From CAZAIO01 sp964485235 (lineage in GTDB: Bacteria; Chloroflexota; Dehalococcoidia; GIF9; UBA5629), in contig CAZAIO010000026.1 of NCBI GenBank assembly GCA_964485235.1, forward strand, positions 1 through 24,538: a stretch of 24,538 bases of DNA, in the 5' to 3' direction. The translations under genes were made by a program, and so were the position numbers. Of the stretch, positions 21,081-24,538 are shown piece by piece; the first letter of the stretch is position 1; each line of letters starts with the position of its first letter. The notes under the pieces were generated by a model that was not told the origin of the DNA, made no database searches, and worked only from the letters and a program-made list of their open reading frames with translations.

Positions 21081-22835
21081 CTAAGCCTTCGGATTAAGGG
21101 GAATCGTGAAAAAGAAGGTAGACCCTTTCCCTTCAATGCTGTCCACCCATATTTTTCCGCCATGCGCTGCAACAATATGTTTGGCGATTGCCAGTCCGAG
21201 TCCGGTTCCGCTCCCGGTACGTGCTTTGTCCGCTTTATAAAATCGCTCGAAAATGCGATTCAGGTCGTCGGCAGGTATACCTGCTCCGGTATCAGACACG
21301 GAAAATTGTAGAAAGTCGTTATTGGTGACGCCGGAAGCGGTGATTTTTCCTCCTGCTTTCGTGAATTTAATCGCGTTATGGACAAGGTTGATCAATACCT
21401 GTTCAATACGGTACCTGTCTCCACACATCTGAGGAAGTTGCGGGGAAATATCAACGGTAAGCGATATGCCGGCTCTGTCGGCCTGTGCCTGCATTCTCTC
21501 TACAACGGTTGTCAGTACGTCTGAAACCTTAAAAAGACTTTTCTCTAAAGGAGCTTCGCCGCTTTCTATGCGCGACAGGTCGCTTAATTCCTGTACCATT
21601 TGTGCCAGTTTGTCCACTTCGCCGTCGATCCGTCCCAGGAAGTCAGTTGCTACCGGTCTGTCTTCGATGGCTCCTTCGCTGAGCGTCTCTGCCAGCGCTT
21701 TTATCGAAGCCAGAGGTGTGCGGAGTTCGTGGCTGATATTGGATATAAAGTCCCTTCGAACAGTCTCCAGACGGCGTACTTCGGTAAGGTCCTGAAGCAA
21801 CACTACACAACCTCCTCTGTCAGGTAACATTGTGGCGATCACGCCCAGGAAGAGACGTTTTGCTCTATAATGTACCAGGCCTGTCTGTTTTTCTCCGGTC
21901 TCCAGGCACCGCTGCACGATGCCGTCGATCTCATGGTCGCGTACAAGCTCTATAAAGGTACGGCCTTGAGCCTTTGCGTTTTCTATGTTGAATAGCTTCT
22001 CCGCCGTATGGTTGATTAATGTCACTATGGCATTCCTGTCCGTTACGATGATACCGTCGCCTATATGAGCCAGCAATACAGCCAGCCTGTCACGTTGTGC
22101 GGTCAAAAGGTCTACAGTGGTCTTTAATTGGTCCGCCATATGATTAAAGACTGACGCAAGCTCACCGATTTCATCGCGTGAAGTGATATGTATCTTCTGT
22201 TCCAGGTGTCCTTCGGATATTTTTCTTGACATACGGGTGAGTGTTTTTATCGGTCCAGTGATAACCCTGGTCATCCAGAATGCAAGAAGTATAGCGGCAA
22301 TCGCGGCGATACAGGCACCGATAATAATGGCTGTGTTAATCCGGCGCAGCGACTCTTCAATGCTGGTAATGGCAACGGATACACGGGCAATTCCGGCAAG
22401 GTTGCTGTCTATATAAACCGGAATGGCGACGTACAACATATTATATCCAAGTGTAGCGCTGTATCGTATATTGCTGCCTTCACCCTGTGCAATTGCTTCT
22501 TTTACCTCAGGCCGGTTTTCATGATTTTCCATTGTAGCCGGGTCCTCATAGGTATCACCCAGCACAGTCCCGTCTTTTGCGATTATGGTTATCCTGGTAT
22601 GTACCTGTTCGCCGTACTGTTTGCTGATCGCATCGATCATTGCCGTATCACTATCCGCAAGATAAGGTGATATGCTTTCGCTCACGAGGAATGCCTGACC
22701 GGCAAGTTGTGTTTTCAACGTGTCTATATAGTGGTTCTTGACCGTTCTTGTGATGAAAATGCTAAGGCCCAGAAGCGTTATTATGATGAGAGCGGTAAAT
22801 GTAAGAGCAATTCGCCATCTGATACTTCGGAACAT
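21081..22835 (-). CDS. phoR: Phosphate-regulon-type sensor histidine kinase PhoR
   Basis: A 584-residue membrane kinase. TM1 about 10-29; extracytoplasmic sensor about 30-167 with a Cache/PAS-like fold; TM2 about 168-188; HAMP about 188-240; PAS about 250-350; HisKA with FISNISHELRTP (phosphorylated His369); HATPase with NLVHNAIKF (N box), DTGAGIP (G1) and GSGTGLGLAI (G2). The layout matches PhoR/PhoP-type kinases of Gram-positive bacteria, larger than E. coli PhoR because of the external sensor. It starts 3 nt after the phoB stop with AAGGAT upstream, so the two are co-expressed. Proximity to pst-phoU and the Pho boxes supports the phosphate role; motifs alone would also fit a WalK-like kinase. 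Confidence 0.88.
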   Translation of the reverse strand: MFRSIRWRIALTFTALIIITLLGLSIFITRTVKNHYIDTLKTQLAGQAFLVSESISPYLADSDTAMIDAISKQYGEQVHTRITIIAKDGTVLGDTYEDPATMENHENRPEVKEAIAQGEGSNIRYSATLGYNMLYVAIPVYIDSNLAGIARVSVAITSIEESLRRINTAIIIGACIAAIAAILLAFWMTRVITGPIKTLTRMSRKISEGHLEQKIHITSRDEIGELASVFNHMADQLKTTVDLLTAQRDRLAVLLAHIGDGIIVTDRNAIVTLINHTAEKLFNIENAKAQGRTFIELVRDHEIDGIVQRCLETGEKQTGLVHYRAKRLFLGVIATMLPDRGGCVVLLQDLTEVRRLETVRRDFISNISHELRTPLASIKALAETLSEGAIEDRPVATDFLGRIDGEVDKLAQMVQELSDLSRIESGEAPLEKSLFKVSDVLTTVVERMQAQADRAGISLTVDISPQLPQMCGDRYRIEQVLINLVHNAIKFTKAGGKITASGVTNNDFLQFSVSDTGAGIPADDLNRIFERFYKADKARTGSGTGLGLAIAKHIVAAHGGKIWVDSIEGKGSTFFFTIPLNPKA

Positions 22836-22838
22836 GGA

Positions 22839-23546
22839 CTATCCTTCGAATTTATATCCTACTCCGCGCACTGTTCGCAGATGTGCCGGCTTGTCCGGAT
22901 TGGCTTCGATTTTTTGCCGGAGCCATCTTATATGGACATCCACTGTCCTGGTATCCCCGGAAAACTCATAGCCCCATACCCTGTCCAGCAGTGTATCGCG
23001 GCTGAATACCTGTCCTTTATTGAGCATCAGGAAAGCCAGGAGATCGAACTCTTTAGGACCCAGGTCGATAGGACTCTTCTTTTTCGATACTACATGACGG
23101 GCTGTGTCCAGTTCGATATCGCCGAATTTAAGCGCCGAGGAGGGTTGAGCGACAGGCTGAGCAAGGCTCTGTTTCACCAGTTCGATACGACGCAACATTG
23201 CCTTGCTGCGGGCGATCAGTTCACGCATACTGAACGGTTTTGTCATATAATCGTCAGCGCCGAGTTCCAGTCCAACGATCTTGTCGACCTCGTCGGCTTT
23301 TGCGGTGAGCATAAGTATCGGAACGGTCATTTCTTTTCGTACAATACGGCATACTTCGAAACCATCCACTTCGGGAAGCATAATATCGAGGATAATCAGG
23401 TCCGGATTTTCACTGCGTACCTGTTCCAGCGCTTTTGCGCCGTTCTGTGCAGTGACCACCTGGTATCCCTCTTTTTCCATATTGTATTTGAGGATGTCCA
23501 GGAGGTTTTTATCGTCCTCCGCAACAAGTACCTTATATTTTTTCAT
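22839..23546 (-). CDS. phoB: OmpR/PhoB-family response regulator
   Basis: A 235-residue two-domain regulator: receiver with acidic pocket ED-D (10-12), phospho-acceptor Asp54 in LIILDIMLP, MLTAK and KPF (conserved Lys), followed by an OmpR-type winged helix ending in TVDVHIRWLRQKIE and RTVRGVGYKFEG. It is expected to bind direct-repeat boxes such as the four found in this window. ATG at 23546 is preferred because MKKYKVLVAEDD is a normal family N-terminus; a TTG three codons upstream is possible, and both have weak ribosome sites. phoR follows after 3 nt. No Pho box was seen in front of phoB itself. Confidence 0.92.
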   Translation of the reverse strand: MKKYKVLVAEDDKNLLDILKYNMEKEGYQVVTAQNGAKALEQVRSENPDLIILDIMLPEVDGFEVCRIVRKEMTVPILMLTAKADEVDKIVGLELGADDYMTKPFSMRELIARSKAMLRRIELVKQSLAQPVAQPSSALKFGDIELDTARHVVSKKKSPIDLGPKEFDLLAFLMLNKGQVFSRDTLLDRVWGYEFSGDTRTVDVHIRWLRQKIEANPDKPAHLRTVRGVGYKFEG

Positions 23547-23619
23547 TGTTCTCAATTAAGTATAAAGATAAAAACAACTTGCCGCAATAATCGCGCGATA
23601 TTTTCTTGTATCGGATATA

Positions 23620-23648
23620 TTGTCATAGATATGTTATTCCTGTAAAAT
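23620..23648 (+). promoter_or_regulatory. Near-consensus sigma-70 promoter of the YtxH-like gene
   Basis: TTGTCA (23620-23625), a 17-bp spacer and TAAAAT (23643-23648) match -35 and -10 consensus at five of six bases each. The predicted start near 23655 leaves a leader of about 58 nt to the ATG at 23713. This is the best housekeeping promoter in the window. Confidence 0.6.
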
Positions 23649-23712
23649 CAAAATAGTAGAGCACGTTGCTGTTATCGCGACCTAATTTGCTTACAACATA
23701 AAGGAGGTAAAA

Positions 23713-23967
23713 ATGTCAGAACAAAGTTCAGGTAGATCTTTTATAGTCGGTTTTATAATGGGTGCTGTCATCGGTGCGGCGGTGGGTATTCTTTATGCCC
23801 CGCATTCAGGAACCGAAACGAGAGCTATGTTGAAGGAAAAAGCCGAGCATGCAAAAGAAAAAGCGGAAGAGGTTGTGACAGAGGCAAAGGAAAAGGCTAA
23901 AGTGATCGTCGCCGAAGCAAAAGAAAAGGCAGCTGAAATCAAGGAAGAAGCGAAGAAAGCTGTATAG
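23713..23967 (+). CDS. YtxH-domain small membrane-anchored coiled-coil protein
   Basis: An 84-residue protein: a Gly/Ala-rich hydrophobic helix (SFIVGFIMGAVIGAAVGILYAP, about 9-30) followed by a long Lys/Glu/Ala helix of degenerate 11-residue repeats (KEKAEEVVTEA, KEKAKVIVAEA, KEKAAEIKEEA). This is the YtxH family, often labelled gas-vesicle or general-stress protein; the helix also resembles LEA/apolipoprotein repeats. It probably sits at the membrane under stress. AAAGGAGG precedes the ATG by 6 nt, and a strong promoter lies upstream, so high expression is likely. No gas-vesicle gene is nearby. Confidence 0.88.
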   Translation: MSEQSSGRSFIVGFIMGAVIGAAVGILYAPHSGTETRAMLKEKAEHAKEKAEEVVTEAKEKAKVIVAEAKEKAAEIKEEAKKAV

Positions 23968-24119
23968 CAGCAGTCATTCTTCGTATTCATAGCTTAATAC
24001 AGCATTCGCTGGCTCAAATATATTAACGTGCCGGTGCCGTATAATTGAATGTTCTGCTTCGCGGTTTAAAAGGACTTCGCAGCAGAAATATATGGTGGCG
24101 GTATGCGACGAGCATTGAT

Positions 24120-24538
24120 ATGAAAATAACAAAATACCCGTTTATTATTGTATTATTCTTATTGGTTGTACCTCTAGTTAGCTGCGAAGCCGAAGTGAGT
24201 TTTACTACTGCTTCTTTAAGCGAAGCGAAAATGAGCACCGGCGTGGATAGCGATCTGAGACCTGTTGGTCTCACCGATGTATTTCATGAGGACACTCCGG
24301 AGATATTTTGTACATTTAAAATTTCGAATGCGCCCTCTGATACTGAGGTTAAAGCTGTATGGATTTATATAGAAGGCGAAATGGAAGACCTCAAGGACTA
24401 CGTGATAGGGGAGTGGAGCACTGAGGCAGGGGATTCGCGCTATATGTATGCATCACTGACCAGACCGGACAACGGTTGGCCGCTGGGAAATTATAAGGTT
24501 GTCATGTATATAGACGATAAAGAAGAGCTCAGCGTGCC
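24120..24538 (+). CDS. Putative secreted lipoprotein, 3' end cut by window
   Basis: An open frame of at least 139 codons running off the right edge. The N-terminus MKITKYPF is followed by a hydrophobic stretch and a lipobox-like VPLVSC (C22), so it is probably exported and lipid-anchored. The visible mature part is acidic, with strand-like segments (TPEIFCTFKISNAP, EVKAVWIYIEGE, NGWPLGNYKVVMYIDDKEEL) that suggest an immunoglobulin-like beta-sandwich. No enzymatic motif is seen and no function is proposed. The start is the ATG at 24120, with a weak ribosome site. A stem-loop with TCTGCT/AGCAGA arms (24053-24086) lies upstream. Confidence 0.72.
   Translation, partial: MKITKYPFIIVLFLLVVPLVSCEAEVSFTTASLSEAKMSTGVDSDLRPVGLTDVFHEDTPEIFCTFKISNAPSDTEVKAVWIYIEGEMEDLKDYVIGEWSTEAGDSRYMYASLTRPDNGWPLGNYKVVMYIDDKEELSV

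Noticed and set aside
22707..23645. 312-residue + strand ORF opposite phoB and the phoR start
   Set aside because: It is antisense to phoB/phoR, which have full domain matches; its sequence has no recognisable domain and no ribosome site.
1..24538. CRISPR arrays, insertion sequences, tRNA or rRNA genes
   Set aside because: No spaced direct repeats of CRISPR size, transposase-like protein, cloverleaf or rRNA sequence was recognised on either strand.

Overview
The window reads as chromosomal DNA of a strictly anaerobic, CO2-fixing or acetyl-CoA-pathway bacterium. The combination of an hdrCBA-mvhD-metV-metF operon, a tandem HdrA carrying a GltD-type NAD(P)H module, frequent TTG/GTG starts and a Gram-positive-like Pho box fits Chloroflexota (Dehalococcoidia-like) best. 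That taxon is an inference from gene content; no rRNA or tRNA gene is present to confirm it.

Layout, left to right. (1) 1-3108, + strand: an orphan triple-PAS protein, a GufA-type ZIP metal transporter, and a short cation-diffusion-facilitator-like protein with its own promoter. (2) 3146-11139, - strand: one operon, hdrC-hdrB-hdrA-mvhD-metV-metF, encoding a putative heterodisulfide-reductase-linked methylenetetrahydrofolate reductase complex. The mvhD gene looks truncated in a naive ORF call, but it has an in-frame TGA at a conserved Cys position followed by a good bacterial SECIS hairpin. The frame then continues to a stop that overlaps the metV start as ATGA, so it is almost certainly a selenoprotein gene. 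(3) 11140-12569: a leader region rich in dyads, a CvpA-like membrane protein and a PspC-domain protein. (4) 12570-17882, - strand: phoU, pstB, pstA, pstC, pstS, preceded by two paralogous methylglyoxal-synthase-fold proteins in which key catalytic residues are replaced. (5) 18335-19765, + strand: a degenerate PlsY-like membrane protein, a YfcE/MJ0936-type metallophosphoesterase and a small PRC-barrel-like protein. (6) 19917-20543 (+), a DedA/VTT membrane protein, convergent with an ArsC-type arsenate reductase (-). (7) 21081-23546, - strand: the phoB-phoR two-component pair. (8) 23713-end, + strand: a YtxH-like coiled-coil protein with a near-consensus promoter, and the start of a lipoprotein cut by the window edge.

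Regions 4 to 7 form a phosphate-starvation locus. Four promoters share one architecture: four TTAACA-like hexamers at an exact 11-nt period, then 9 nt, then a -10 hexamer. They lie in front of both MGS-like genes (and so probably pstSCAB-phoU), in front of the PlsY-like/phosphoesterase operon, and in front of arsC. PhoB encoded here is the obvious candidate to bind them.

The two most interesting signals are the Sec-containing MvhD in the HdrABC-MvhD-MetVF operon, and the Pho regulon that includes catalytically altered MGS-like and PlsY-like proteins. TGA is an ordinary stop elsewhere (hdrC, mvhD, the CDF-like gene, one MGS-like gene), so this is site-specific recoding and not an altered genetic code.
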